This document shows positions 8,844 to 18,688 of a stretch of 64,000 nucleotides of DNA, piece after piece. Each line of letters opens with the position of its first letter. Positions within the stretch are counted from its first letter, which is position 1. The DNA is from Clostridia bacterium. GTDB lineage: Bacteria > Bacillota > Clostridia > Lachnospirales > Lachnospiraceae. The stretch spans positions 62,001-126,000 of the forward strand of contig CAJTAT010000008.1 of assembly GCA_910574475.1 (NCBI GenBank), in the 5' to 3' direction. Under the pieces are notes generated by a model. The model made no database searches and was not told the DNA's origin. It worked only from the letters and a program-made list of their open reading frames with translations. The position numbers and the translations under genes were made by a program.

Positions 8844-10208
8844 TTAATTCTTAAAAGAGTGAATGGGCGCTGGAATCCTCCCTGTCCGGTTGACAAATTC
8901 CTCACAAGAAAATTGATTTACTGGCATAATGGGCGCATATCCCAGCAGTCCACCGAATTCTACCATCTCGCCTACCGTTTTTCCAATCACGGGAATCAAG
9001 CGGACGGCGGTAGTCTTCTGATTTACCATACCGATAGCCATCTCGTCTGCAATAATGCCGGAAATTGTGGAAGCCTTCGTATCTCCAGGTATTGCTATCA
9101 TATCAAGTCCTACTGAGCAGACACAGGTCATAGCTTCTAGTTTTTCCAGTGTCAGGGCGCCTGCCTGTACAGCATCTATCATCCCCTGATCCTCGCTGAC
9201 AGGAATAAAAGCTCCACTTAATCCTCCCACGTAGGAAGACGCCATTACACCACCCTTTTTTACCTGATCGTTCAAAAGAGCTAAAGCCGCCGTAGTTCCT
9301 GGTGCTCCGCTTCGCTCCAGACCAATTTCTTCTAAAATCTCTGCCACACTATCCCCAACGGCCGGTGTGGGCGCAAGAGAAAGGTCCAGTATACCAAAGG
9401 GAATCCCAAGTCTTCTGGAAGCTTCCTGAGCTACCAATTGTCCCACCCGCGTCACCTTAAATGCCGTCTTTTTTATGGTCTCGCAGAGAACTTCAAAGCT
9501 CTCGCCCCGAACCTTCGACAGAGCATGCTTTACCACACCAGGACCGCTGACACCCACATTTATAATAGCGTCTGCCTCTGTGACACCGTGAAAGGCTCCT
9601 GCCATGAAAGGATTGTCGTCTGGGGCATTGCAAAATACTACCAGCTTTGCACAGCCAAGAGAATCCTGCTCTTTTGTATTCTCTGCTGTTTCCCGAATCA
9701 CCTGTCCCATCAGCCGGACAGCATCCATATTAATTCCACACTTGGTAGAACCCACATTCACGGAGCTACATACCCTTTCCGTCTTCGCAAGGGCTTTTGG
9801 GATAGAGCGGATCAGATTCTCCTCTCCCTTTGTCATACCCTTGGATACCAGAGCAGAATATCCTCCGATAAAGTTTACGCCTACCTGCTTGGCTGCCCGA
9901 TCCAAAGTCTCTGCCAACGTAACATAATCTTCTGGACTTTTGCAGGCGGCCTCTCCAATGATAGCAATGGGTGTGACAGAAATTCTCTTATTTACAATAG
10001 GAATTGCATATTCTCGCTCAATTGCCTTTCCGGTTGCAACCAGATCTTTGGCAACAGTGGTAATTTTTTCATAGATTTTTTTATTCAGCCGCTCCAGATT
10101 TTCGTCAATACAGTCTATCAGACTAATGCCCAATGTAATGGTGCGCACATCCAGATTGTCCTGTTCAATCATCTGGTTCGTTTCTCTTACCTCGTATAGA
10201 TTGATCAT
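8844..10208 (-). CDS. PFL family protein (UPF0210, DUF711)
   Basis: 454 residues, full length for UPF0210. Conserved blocks include [59 protein letters not shown] and [19 protein letters not shown]. The family is related to the glycyl-radical (pyruvate formate-lyase like) fold by name only and has no settled function. GGAGG precedes the ATG. The ACT protein gene lies 35 bp upstream on the same strand; this pairing is conserved across Firmicutes and suggests that the small ACT protein regulates or partners this one. Confidence 0.93.
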   Translation of the reverse strand: MINLYEVRETNQMIEQDNLDVRTITLGISLIDCIDENLERLNKKIYEKITTVAKDLVATGKAIEREYAIPIVNKRISVTPIAIIGEAACKSPEDYVTLAETLDRAAKQVGVNFIGGYSALVSKGMTKGEENLIRSIPKALAKTERVCSSVNVGSTKCGINMDAVRLMGQVIRETAENTKEQDSLGCAKLVVFCNAPDDNPFMAGAFHGVTEADAIINVGVSGPGVVKHALSKVRGESFEVLCETIKKTAFKVTRVGQLVAQEASRRLGIPFGILDLSLAPTPAVGDSVAEILEEIGLERSGAPGTTAALALLNDQVKKGGVMASSYVGGLSGAFIPVSEDQGMIDAVQAGALTLEKLEAMTCVCSVGLDMIAIPGDTKASTISGIIADEMAIGMVNQKTTAVRLIPVIGKTVGEMVEFGGLLGYAPIMPVNQFSCEEFVNRTGRIPAPIHSFKN

Positions 10209-10243
10209 CTTATCTTTGCCTCCATGGCTCTCCTGTTCGAAAT

Positions 10244-10513
10244 TTAAATTCTGTGCATCCGGTCAAAAATCTCTTCATGTTGACATTTGATCACGACGCC
10301 GATCTCATTTCCAATCTGCTCCAATTCTTCAGCAAGATTTTCAAAAGATTTCACACCGCCTGTGTCTACCACCATCATCATATTGAAAAATCCCTGGACA
10401 ATGGTTTGAGAGATATCCAAGATATTTACGCCATTTTGTGCAAGATAGGTACACACTTTGGCGATGATACCTACGGCATCCTTACCGACTACTGTAATAA
10501 TTGTTCTTTTCAT
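10244..10513 (-). CDS. ACT domain protein (UPF0237)
   Basis: The 89-residue product is a single ACT domain: [17 protein letters not shown], then [24 protein letters not shown] domains bind amino acids or other small ligands and control partner enzymes. It lies upstream of the UPF0210 gene in the same direction, as in many Firmicutes, and AGGAGGAAATT precedes its ATG. The ligand is unknown. Confidence 0.93.
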   Translation of the reverse strand: MKRTIITVVGKDAVGIIAKVCTYLAQNGVNILDISQTIVQGFFNMMMVVDTGGVKSFENLAEELEQIGNEIGVVIKCQHEEIFDRMHRI

Positions 10514-10538
10514 AATTTCCTCCTGATTTTAAGTCTGT

Positions 10539-11336
10539 TTATACTTTTATACACTCTGACACTTCGTCCCTCTGGGCCACCACAATGGGAAAATCTTCTG
10601 GACCGTAGGGTGTGTCCCCAAGCATGACTTCCAGCTTCACTGTCTCGTAAGCCAGCTCCGCATAGTTGTTTTCTTTGCTCAAGTGTCCCAAAAGAATGGC
10701 CTTCATATTATCGTGAAGTACCTGGCAGAGGAGCTTTCCCGCCGTTTCATTGGAGAGATGCCCTCTTTCCCCGGCAATCCTGCGCTTCAAATAGTAGGGA
10801 TACCCTCCTACTTCCAACATGTGAATATCATGATTGGCTTCAAGTAATAATACATCAAGTCCTTGCAGCTTGTCTACTGTATAATCGGTGTATACGCCTA
10901 AATCTGTAGCTACTGCCATAGATTTCTTCCCACAGGCCACTCGGTATGCCACTGGTTCTGCTGCATCGTGGGATACCCGAAAGGGAGAGATCTCAAGATC
11001 CCCAATAGCAAATTTCTGTTCGGGCTGTACCTCCACAAACAAATCATCCTCAATCTTTCCCAGGCCATCCATGGCCCGAATAGCTGCCACTGTTCCAGGA
11101 GTTGAGTAAATAGGGATCGCATATTTTCGAGCCAATACCCCAAGACCTTTGATATGGTCAGAGTGCTCATGGGTAATCAAAATTGCATCCACATCTTTGC
11201 CTGCAATCTCCAGATCCTTAAGTCCTGCCTCCACACGTTTACCGCTGATACCTGCATCAATCAAAATATGATTATGCTGGGATCCTATGTAAATACAGTT
11301 GCCACTGCTTCCGCTGGCAATGCTGCACATTCTCAT
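10539..11336 (-). CDS. Metallo-beta-lactamase fold hydrolase, WalJ/YycJ-like
   Basis: The 265-residue protein carries the metal-binding motif THEHSDH near residue 62, plus SHDAAEP and GHLSKENN. Its opening RMCSIASGSSGNCIYIG is the hallmark of the YycJ/WalJ family, which is linked to cell-division and DNA-replication coordination in Bacillus and has exonuclease-like features. The start at 11336 gives GGAGA at 9 bases; a longer frame back to 11390 would run 49 bp into coaE. It overlaps neither neighbour when started there; the coaE stop is at 11342. Confidence 0.9.
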   Translation of the reverse strand: MRMCSIASGSSGNCIYIGSQHNHILIDAGISGKRVEAGLKDLEIAGKDVDAILITHEHSDHIKGLGVLARKYAIPIYSTPGTVAAIRAMDGLGKIEDDLFVEVQPEQKFAIGDLEISPFRVSHDAAEPVAYRVACGKKSMAVATDLGVYTDYTVDKLQGLDVLLLEANHDIHMLEVGGYPYYLKRRIAGERGHLSNETAGKLLCQVLHDNMKAILLGHLSKENNYAELAYETVKLEVMLGDTPYGPEDFPIVVAQRDEVSECIKV

Positions 11337-11341
11337 CTGTA

Positions 11342-11995
11342 TCATTCTCCTGTCTGTAAATTGTTCTGTGCGCTGGTTATCCTTCGCCAAATTGCTTTTT
11401 GTATCTGGCCGTATGTATCTTCCAGGGAACCATTGTTATCTATGACTACCTGGCAGTGCTCCCGAAAAGCTGTTTCAGAAAGCTGACTTTCAAAAATAGC
11501 TGTGATTTTTTCGTCTGTATAACCCCGGGAATGTTTCAAGCGCTCCCGGCGTACCTTTTCATCTGTATAAATATACCAGAACTCCTCACAGAGCTCCTCA
11601 TAGTGATCTTCAATTAAAAGAGCTGCTTCTATGACAAGAAGGCCATAGCTTCCCTCTCTGGATTCCCGTTGTATCTCCTGGTAGATCCATGACTTTACAG
11701 TTGGATGGATGATGTGATTCAATTCTTCTCGTTTTTCCTGATCTGCGAAAACAATTTGCCCCAGAATTTCCCGGTTAATTCTGCCGTCTGGGCACAGGAT
11801 TCTTGTTCCAAATGCCAGGAGAACCTTTTCATAGGCTTCCCTCCCAGGCTCCATCACTAGATGCCCGACTTTATCAGCCTGAATCACCCGGGCATTATAT
11901 TGCTCCTGGAGAATATTAAGAATCGCACTTTTTCCAGCTCCCACTCCGCCTGTAATTCCAATCACCTGCATTGCCTGGGCTTTAATGCGCCTCAT
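11342..11995 (-). CDS. coaE: Dephospho-CoA kinase
   Basis: 217 residues with the P-loop GITGGVGAGKS, an ADKVGHLVMEPG block and HSRGYTDEKI near the C-terminus, all typical of CoaE. It phosphorylates dephospho-CoA, the last step of coenzyme A synthesis. The start at 11995 uses GGGGG inside the end of polA (14 bp overlap); a second ATG at 11971 starts directly at the conserved MQVIGITGG but has a poorer site. polA-coaE order is common in Firmicutes. Confidence 0.94.
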   Translation of the reverse strand: MRRIKAQAMQVIGITGGVGAGKSAILNILQEQYNARVIQADKVGHLVMEPGREAYEKVLLAFGTRILCPDGRINREILGQIVFADQEKREELNHIIHPTVKSWIYQEIQRESREGSYGLLVIEAALLIEDHYEELCEEFWYIYTDEKVRRERLKHSRGYTDEKITAIFESQLSETAFREHCQVVIDNNGSLEDTYGQIQKAIWRRITSAQNNLQTGE

Positions 11996-14639
11996 ACCAG
12001 TCAGCCCCCTGCTTCATATCAATCTCCAAGGGCACTGAAAGCTGTGCTGCTCCGTGCATTTCCTCAGATAAAATGTTCATCACTTTATCCACTTCTGAGT
12101 GATGAGCCTCCACCAGGAGTTCATCATGAACCTGCAAGAGAAGGCGAGACTTCATTCCCTCCTTTTTCAGACGCTGATCCACGCGTACCATAGCAATCTT
12201 TATAATGTCTGCTGCTGTCCCCTGAATGGGAGCGTTCATAGCCACCCGCTCTCCAAAAGATCTCTGCATAAAATTGGAAGATTTCATCTCTGGGACCGGG
12301 CGTCTGCGTCCAAACATAGTGGTCACATATCCCTTTTCTTTAGCCTCTTTCACACAACCATCCAGAAAATTCTTGATACTGGGATAAGTCTCAAAATACT
12401 TTTCAATATATTCCTGTGCCTCTTTTCGCGTAATACTGAGATCTTGAGAGAGGCCAAAAGAGCTGATCCCATATACAATGCCAAAGTTTACTGCCTTTGC
12501 ATTTCTTCTCTGAAGAGATGTCACCGTCTCAAAGGGCACATGGAAGACCTGAGATGCTGTCAGCCGGTGGATATCCTGAGCTTCTTTATATGCCTGAATC
12601 AAATTCTCATCTCCCGACATATGCGCCAGGACACGCAACTCGATCTGGGAATAGTCTGCATCTAAGAGAGTATAACCTTCCTCTGCTACAAATACCTTGC
12701 GAATCAGACGCCCCAGTTCCATTCGGATGGGAATGTTCTGAAGATTCGGCTCCACACTGCTCAGACGGCCCGTCGCCGTAATGGTCTGCTGAAATGTAGT
12801 GTGAATTCTCCCATCCTCCTCAATATATGCGGCCAGTCCGTCTGCATAAGTAGATTTCAGCTTTGTAAGCTGGCGGTATTCCAGGATATCTGAGACAATA
12901 GGGTAATCAGGAGAAAGCTTTTCCAGTACCTCCGCAGAGGTAGAGTAGCCAGTCTTCGTCTTCTTGCCGCCTTTCATCCCCATCTTATCAAATAAAATGC
13001 CCCCAAGCTGTTTGGGAGAATTTATATTAAATTCCTCTCCAGCCTGATCGTAAATCTGCTTTTCCAGCTCTACAATGCGAACAGCCAGTTCGTCTCCATA
13101 TAGTTTGAGAGCCTCAGCTTTTACACAAATCCCAGCCTGTTCCATAGAATATAAAGTAAATACCAGGGGCATCTCTACCTTCCGGTAAAGTTCCTCCATT
13201 CCCGCTTCTCTCAGTTTTTCTTCCAACACTGGCGCCGCTTGATACAGGACATAACTGCAGTAGCCGGCATAAATCCGAAATTCTTCTGGCTTTTCTTCCA
13301 TTGCCTGATCCATCTTCTGCTTTCCAAATAGTTCGTCCTTCCTAGGTACCATTAGGCCCAGATATTCTTTTGCCAGTTCTTCACAGGAATAGCTGTCCTT
13401 TAAAGGATTTAATAAATAGGCTGCAATCCCTGCGTCCCAAAAGCGTTCCTGATTTTCAATCCCTTGACCTGCTTCTTTCAGAAAAGTTAATTCTTCTTTT
13501 AAATTGAGACAGCAGACCTGCTTCACTTCGGTAAGTGCCTGCGAGAACCGTCCCAAAAGCCAACTCTCTGTAATAAATCCCTGTACTGGAATGACAAAAT
13601 TTTCTTTTTCAGATAAAGTAAGAGAAATAGACAAAAGTGTCCTATCTTCCCAAATAAAAGCAAAAGCCAGCCGTTGAGCATCAGAGGCACGGGCCAAAAG
13701 ATTCTCCACGTCCCCTAAATCTTCAAGCTTTTGAAAAGATTTTTCAAGTTTTTCATTGGTAGGTGCTTCCACAGAAAAACGGGAAAGCATATTTTTAAAA
13801 TCCAAGCGCTTTAATAGGAGATAGGCTTCTTCTGTGTAGATATTTCCCAGCCGGGCATTCTCCCAGTCATAGGCATAATCACAGTCCACATTGATCGTGG
13901 CCAATTTCTTACTCATCTGAGCCATATCATAGTGACTGCTAAGAGCTTCTTTTGCCCGTTTGGGGGTGATTTCTTCCACGTGAGCATATGCCTCTTCAAT
14001 ACTGCCAAATTTTACGATCAGATTGGTGGCTGTCTTCTCTCCAATCCCTGGCACTCCCGGAATATTGTCAGAGGCATCTCCCATCAAAGCCTTCAACTCA
14101 ATAATTTGCAGAGGTGTCACTTGATACTTATCTAATACTTCCCTGGCGTGATAATTCTCTGTCTCAGTGATACCACCTCTGCTCTTAGGCATACGAATCT
14201 TAATATGATCCGTGGCAATCTGCAACAAATCCCGATCCCCAGAGAGCACCGTTACTTCCAAACCTCTGGCTTCACTGCGCTTGGCTACAGTTCCCAGAAG
14301 ATCATCTGCCTCCAACCCTGCCTGTTCCATAGTAAGAATACCCATGGCATGTAATACATCCTTGAGAACTGGAACTTGTTCATGTAGTTCCTGGGGCATG
14401 GGTTTTCTCGTCCCCTTATATTCCTTGAACATCTCATGACGGAAGGTAGGTGCTTTTACGTCAAAGGCAACTGTAATATAATCTGGCTTTTCTTCATCCA
14501 GAACTTTAAAGAGAGTATTCAGGAATCCAAAAATTGCGTTAGTATGCAATCCTTCCGAATTTGTCAAATCTGTTACGCCATAAAATGCTCGGTTAATCAT
14601 ACTGTGGCCATCAACCAGCAAAATTTTCTCGCTCATCAT
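11982..14639 (-). CDS. polA: DNA polymerase I
   Basis: 885 residues. The N-terminal 5'-3' flap nuclease begins LLVDGHSMINRAFYG and contains GDRDLLQ and PGIGEKTA. The middle 3'-5' exonuclease-like domain (about 310-470) lacks the DxE metal ligands (AFAFIWEDRTLL at that position), so proofreading is probably lost, as in Bacillus enzymes. The polymerase domain has DYSQIELRVLAH, RRNAKAVNFGIVYG and LLQVHDELLVEA. It fills gaps in repair and removes Okazaki primers. ATGA overlap with the zinc-finger protein upstream and 14 bp overlap with coaE downstream. Confidence 0.97.
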   Translation of the reverse strand: MMSEKILLVDGHSMINRAFYGVTDLTNSEGLHTNAIFGFLNTLFKVLDEEKPDYITVAFDVKAPTFRHEMFKEYKGTRKPMPQELHEQVPVLKDVLHAMGILTMEQAGLEADDLLGTVAKRSEARGLEVTVLSGDRDLLQIATDHIKIRMPKSRGGITETENYHAREVLDKYQVTPLQIIELKALMGDASDNIPGVPGIGEKTATNLIVKFGSIEEAYAHVEEITPKRAKEALSSHYDMAQMSKKLATINVDCDYAYDWENARLGNIYTEEAYLLLKRLDFKNMLSRFSVEAPTNEKLEKSFQKLEDLGDVENLLARASDAQRLAFAFIWEDRTLLSISLTLSEKENFVIPVQGFITESWLLGRFSQALTEVKQVCCLNLKEELTFLKEAGQGIENQERFWDAGIAAYLLNPLKDSYSCEELAKEYLGLMVPRKDELFGKQKMDQAMEEKPEEFRIYAGYCSYVLYQAAPVLEEKLREAGMEELYRKVEMPLVFTLYSMEQAGICVKAEALKLYGDELAVRIVELEKQIYDQAGEEFNINSPKQLGGILFDKMGMKGGKKTKTGYSTSAEVLEKLSPDYPIVSDILEYRQLTKLKSTYADGLAAYIEEDGRIHTTFQQTITATGRLSSVEPNLQNIPIRMELGRLIRKVFVAEEGYTLLDADYSQIELRVLAHMSGDENLIQAYKEAQDIHRLTASQVFHVPFETVTSLQRRNAKAVNFGIVYGISSFGLSQDLSITRKEAQEYIEKYFETYPSIKNFLDGCVKEAKEKGYVTTMFGRRRPVPEMKSSNFMQRSFGERVAMNAPIQGTAADIIKIAMVRVDQRLKKEGMKSRLLLQVHDELLVEAHHSEVDKVMNILSEEMHGAAQLSVPLEIDMKQGADWYEAH

Positions 14640-14962
14640 CTAATAATCTCCATAATCATAATCACCGCCAAAGCCAGCATAGCCAGAACCTGGGACAGCA
14701 CATAGTAGGCATTAAAAGCTCTCCGTCTGCGAACTCGCATTTCTGACATATGAAGAGCTTCCTGAAGCAGGTTGTGCATATCTTGTTCTTCATTTTCTCC
14801 ATCCAGCTGAGAAAGTCCAGCATACAAGGTATAGTAAATTTCCAGCTCCTCATAGCAGGAGGTACATTCATATATATGATCCAGAAAGGCACTCAGCTCC
14901 TTATCTGTCAACCCATCGTTGATATAAGGCATTACCATCTGTTCGGCTTCTTTACAAGTCAT
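14636..14962 (-). CDS. Zinc-finger (zf-HC2-like) membrane protein
   Basis: 108 residues. Cys3, His29, Cys33 and Cys36 (HIYECTSCYEE) form the HxxxCxxC pattern of anti-sigma-factor zinc fingers. A single hydrophobic segment closes the protein (residues about 86-105), so the finger is cytoplasmic. Such proteins usually hold an ECF sigma factor at the membrane, but no sigma gene is next to it; polA follows with a 4-base overlap. It may be an orphan regulator of unknown target. A good AAGGAGG site lies before the ATG. Confidence 0.8.
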   Translation of the reverse strand: MTCKEAEQMVMPYINDGLTDKELSAFLDHIYECTSCYEELEIYYTLYAGLSQLDGENEEQDMHNLLQEALHMSEMRVRRRRAFNAYYVLSQVLAMLALAVIMIMEIIR

Positions 14963-15052
14963 TGTGAGTCCTCCTTTCCTTCCACTATCCTACTACATAA
15001 TATAAACAAATTCAATAATAGAATTGTAACCTTTTGTGGCCCTGCACAAACA

Positions 15053-15085
15053 GAAAAATGAGGGAATCGCAGGATCCCCTCATTA
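15053..15085 (-). terminator. Rho-independent terminator after hybrid kinase
   Basis: On the minus strand ATGAGGG (15083-15077) pairs with CCCTCAT (15064-15058) around a 12-base loop, followed by TTTTTCTG. It lies 42 bp after the kinase stop codon. Confidence 0.75.
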
Positions 15086-15126
15086 TGATTTACAAAAATG
15101 CCTCCCCTTATCCCATGTAGGTAATC

Positions 15127-18100
15127 TTAGTTCACAAATTGCTGTAAGACATTGATAAATATTTCTGTGTCAATGGGTTTTGCAATATGAGCGTTCATTC
15201 CATTCTTTACTGCTGCCTCCTTATCCTCATCCATGGCATTGGCTGTCATAGCAATAATGGGCAGATTTTTTACATCCTTTCTGGGCAAGGTGCGGATGGT
15301 TCTAGTAGCCTCATAGCCATCCATAATCGGCATCTGTACGTCCATTAAAATTGCGTCATAATAAAACTCTTTTGCCTTCCTCACCATTTCTACAGCATCC
15401 GTTCCGTCTGGCGCCGTTTCCACAAGAAAACCTGTTTCTGTCAATATTTCTTCTGCAATCTCACGGTTCAGCTCATTATCCTCCACAACCAGAATACGCT
15501 TTCCACTAAAATCTGCCTGAGTCCAGGAAGGTGTTTCCTCCTCTTTGTTAATCAGATTGTTTGCAAGAAGCAGAGCTGACTTTAAGTCAGACATAAACAT
15601 TGGTTTTGCGCAAAAAGCAGTTACCCCTGCCGCCCTCGCCTCATCCTCAATATCTGTCCAGTCATATGCAGTTAGGATAATAATGGGAGCCTCGTCTCCC
15701 ACTGCTCTTCGGATTCTCCTTGCAGTTTCCATTCCACTGATCTCGGGCATCTGCCAGTCCAGTATATAGGTATGGTAGGAATCGCCTTCATTATAGGCCA
15801 TTTCTGCCCTATATGCAGCTTCTTTCCCTGATGTAGTCCACTCTGCACGCATACCTATCTGCTTTAACATCTTGCTGACACTATCGCAGGTATGGAAGTC
15901 ATCATCCACAACCAATGCACGAAATCCCTCCAGCTCTTTGATTTGAGCTGCATTTTTTGCTATATCCTGCAACTTTAGAGTAAGTTTTACAGTAAACTCA
16001 CTCCCTTTACCTCTCTCACTCTTAACCTCAATGGTACCATTCATCATTTCTACAATATTCTTGGTAATGGCCATCCCAAGTCCGGTACCCTGAATCCCCG
16101 ACTTTGTAGCAGTTGCCTCCCGCTCAAAGGGCTCAAAAATGTGTTCTACAAACTCCTCGGACATACCAATCCCATTGTCTTTGATTACAAAGATATAATC
16201 CCCATATCCATGGCGAAACGTTGTGTTCTGGCTAATGCGAAAGCTGATAGTCCCTCCAGCCGGAGTATATTTTACTGCATTACTCAGCAAATTAATAAAT
16301 ACCTGGTTCATCTTCAATGCATCAGCAATCACATCCTCATTGGCCACATCAAAAGTATCGATAAACAAATCCAATTGCTTTGCTTTTACCTGCGGCTGAA
16401 TAATATTGACCAGATTGTGCATCATTTCGGATATATTACATTCTTGCTCTTTGATCTGCACCTTTCCACTTTCAATTCTGCTCATATCAAGAATGTCATT
16501 GATAAGGCTGAGCAGATGATTACTGGAAGACAGAACCTTTTGAAGGCAGTCTTTCACTTGCTCCTTATTGTCTATGTGGCTGTATGCAATGGTTGTAAAT
16601 CCAATAATTGCATTCATAGGCGTACGGATATCATGAGACATATTTGAAAGGAATGTGGTTTTAGCATTATTTGCATGCTGTGCTTGCATCAGAGCTTGCT
16701 GCAAAGCCTCTGTCTGTTCCATCTGCTTTTTCACCTGAGCAGTGATCTCTTTTGACACTACCATAACCATGATATCCCCAGTGTCATCATCCCGGGTCAT
16801 AATATAGGACTGCCGGACACATATTTTCTGCCCTTTGGAGTCAGCCCCCCAATATTCTACATTCCTTTCTGCGCCACCCTGTCTGTAGCACTCTTTTAAA
16901 TGTTCCACATTGACAGTGGCAGAATATTCTTCTATGGACTCTTCTGTAACATATTTTTTCCACTGTTCAAAACACTCCGACGCCTTACAAGGCGCCTTTA
17001 ATCCTACCTTCTCTAAAAGAGAAATTTTCTCTCCATCTATAACACAGGTAACATCCGACTCTATCAGATCCCGCGTCAAATTAAATTCAAAGGTACAGAT
17101 GGCATCTGCTGTAATTGCAACACGATACTGTCTCTCCTTACGATTGGCTACTGATATTTCTGCCTGTATGCGCAGTTCCTTTTCTTTTATCTCAGTGGTA
17201 TTCTGACGGATGTAGAGAACCTTGCTTGCTTTTTGATTTTTGCGCTCCAGGCAGATGATATTCATATGCTCCCATTCTGCCACTCCATTTCTCTGAATAT
17301 GGTATTCAAAGCTTATATTGACACTGGTAGTCCCCAATTGTTCAATCACTGCATGCTTTTCAAATAACTCCGCATACTTTTTACGATCACTTTCTTCTAT
17401 TAAAAAGGAGCATAGATAGCTGGTAAAATCATCGTAACTGCCTCTGCCTGCAAAGTCATCACGTTCCGGTTTTGTGCCCGCCAGATATTGATAGGTATTC
17501 GTCTCAAAATCAACCATCACAAACCGGGAAAACAGAGTGTTCACGCCACCAATAATATACCCCATCTCCCGATTTTCCTGTTCCAGCACTTTCCTTCTGT
17601 GGTTTGCCTGTATAAGAAGATACGAAATGTAAAGGAAAAATAATACGATCAGCAGAATCTCCAGCATAACCCCAGTACGGTTTGCATTATCTATCATTTT
17701 CTGTGTCACACTCTTAGGGAATGTCTGTACGAAAACATACTCATTATCTGGCAAATTAATCACACAGATATTATCTGTCTTATCACTGGATCCACAGATA
17801 AAGGCTCCACTCCCACCATTTTCAAATATATCTCTCACATTCCCAGTAGTTCTTTCATTAATCACACCCGATTCAAATAGGGTATCAAACAAATTTTTTT
17901 CATACTCTACCATATCAGAGCTTGCAATAATTGTTCCATCCTGCATACATAGGTAAACATCTGCATTCTCACCAAAATAGTTGGTAGTAAGTATATTGTG
18001 AAGATATTCTTTTACGGAGTACACCCCACGAAGGACTCCCATGATCTCCCCCTGATAATAAAGAGGCGCATAAAAGCTCACCATTGTCTCATCTGTTTTA

Positions 18101-18522
18101 TCAGATTTGAATACAATAGCGATTCCCGATTCTCCTTTCATTCCATTGATATAGTAATCCTCATTGGCAGCATCAAAAGTCTGTCCATCTACAGATAAAT
18201 TCACCCCATCTACATCTGTGAAATGAAATGCATCAAACAAGGAATTTTCTGACATTTCTTCCAATTTTTTTGAAGTAACTTTTGGCTCGGATAAGCTTTC
18301 TCCAAGAAAATAAGAATATGTACTGATTCGGTTCAGAGCATTTGTAAATTCACTTTCGATTCGTGCAGCAGCTTGCTTAGCTGAATCTGCCGCATAATTC
18401 AAATTTTGGTTTTCAATCCGCTTGCTATTCTGCGCGGTATACCACCAAAACAAGATAATCATAGCTACCAGAAGAAGCAAAACAGGAATTATACTATGTA
18501 ATGTTTTCTTTTTTCCATTCAT
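15127..18522 (-). CDS. Hybrid sensor histidine kinase with two receiver domains
   Basis: 1131 residues. Two membrane spans (about 10-26 and 285-305) enclose a roughly 250-residue extracellular Cache-like sensor (DADYYINGMKG-type pattern near 125). PAS-like regions follow, then HisKA with the phosphoacceptor in NMSHDIRTPMN near 630, HATPase with DNGIGMS and GTGLGMAI, and two receivers with VVDDDF and WQMPEIS (about 870-985) and VVEDNELN and DVQMPIMDG (about 1010-1125). There is no DNA-binding output, so it acts through phosphotransfer or intramolecular control. The start at 18522 follows GGAGG; a TTG-initiated longer frame is less likely. It stands alone. Confidence 0.95.
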   Translation of the reverse strand: MNGKKKTLHSIIPVLLLLVAMIILFWWYTAQNSKRIENQNLNYAADSAKQAAARIESEFTNALNRISTYSYFLGESLSEPKVTSKKLEEMSENSLFDAFHFTDVDGVNLSVDGQTFDAANEDYYINGMKGESGIAIVFKSDKTDETMVSFYAPLYYQGEIMGVLRGVYSVKEYLHNILTTNYFGENADVYLCMQDGTIIASSDMVEYEKNLFDTLFESGVINERTTGNVRDIFENGGSGAFICGSSDKTDNICVINLPDNEYVFVQTFPKSVTQKMIDNANRTGVMLEILLIVLFFLYISYLLIQANHRRKVLEQENREMGYIIGGVNTLFSRFVMVDFETNTYQYLAGTKPERDDFAGRGSYDDFTSYLCSFLIEESDRKKYAELFEKHAVIEQLGTTSVNISFEYHIQRNGVAEWEHMNIICLERKNQKASKVLYIRQNTTEIKEKELRIQAEISVANRKERQYRVAITADAICTFEFNLTRDLIESDVTCVIDGEKISLLEKVGLKAPCKASECFEQWKKYVTEESIEEYSATVNVEHLKECYRQGGAERNVEYWGADSKGQKICVRQSYIMTRDDDTGDIMVMVVSKEITAQVKKQMEQTEALQQALMQAQHANNAKTTFLSNMSHDIRTPMNAIIGFTTIAYSHIDNKEQVKDCLQKVLSSSNHLLSLINDILDMSRIESGKVQIKEQECNISEMMHNLVNIIQPQVKAKQLDLFIDTFDVANEDVIADALKMNQVFINLLSNAVKYTPAGGTISFRISQNTTFRHGYGDYIFVIKDNGIGMSEEFVEHIFEPFEREATATKSGIQGTGLGMAITKNIVEMMNGTIEVKSERGKGSEFTVKLTLKLQDIAKNAAQIKELEGFRALVVDDDFHTCDSVSKMLKQIGMRAEWTTSGKEAAYRAEMAYNEGDSYHTYILDWQMPEISGMETARRIRRAVGDEAPIIILTAYDWTDIEDEARAAGVTAFCAKPMFMSDLKSALLLANNLINKEEETPSWTQADFSGKRILVVEDNELNREIAEEILTETGFLVETAPDGTDAVEMVRKAKEFYYDAILMDVQMPIMDGYEATRTIRTLPRKDVKNLPIIAMTANAMDEDKEAAVKNGMNAHIAKPIDTEIFINVLQQFVN

Positions 18523-18624
18523 AAGAAAGTGCCTCCAAGCCAAAGAATCTGAATCTGTAATTCATAAAAATATGCTCTAATATTATCACAATTTTAGAGT
18601 TCTTTCAATCACTTCTCTGACAAT

Positions 18625-18668
18625 AGTAAAAGAAAACCTCTGACCCGTAAAATGGTCAAAGGTTTTCT
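18625..18668 (-). terminator. Terminator after UroD-like gene
   Basis: On the minus strand AGAAAACCTTTGACC (18668-18654) pairs with GGTCAGAGGTTTTCT (18645-18631), one mismatch, followed by TTTACT. It closes the PatB-RidA-flavoenzyme-transporter-UroD operon, 20 bp after its last stop codon. Confidence 0.85.
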
Positions 18669-18688
18669 GTCTTTTATTATGGTTTTTA

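Noticed and set aside
8824-8860. Possible terminator between tmcAL and UPF0210 gene
   Set aside because: Weak AT-rich stem that overlaps coding sequence; not convincing.
9438-10199. 253-codon plus-strand frame
   Set aside because: Antisense to the UPF0210 gene.
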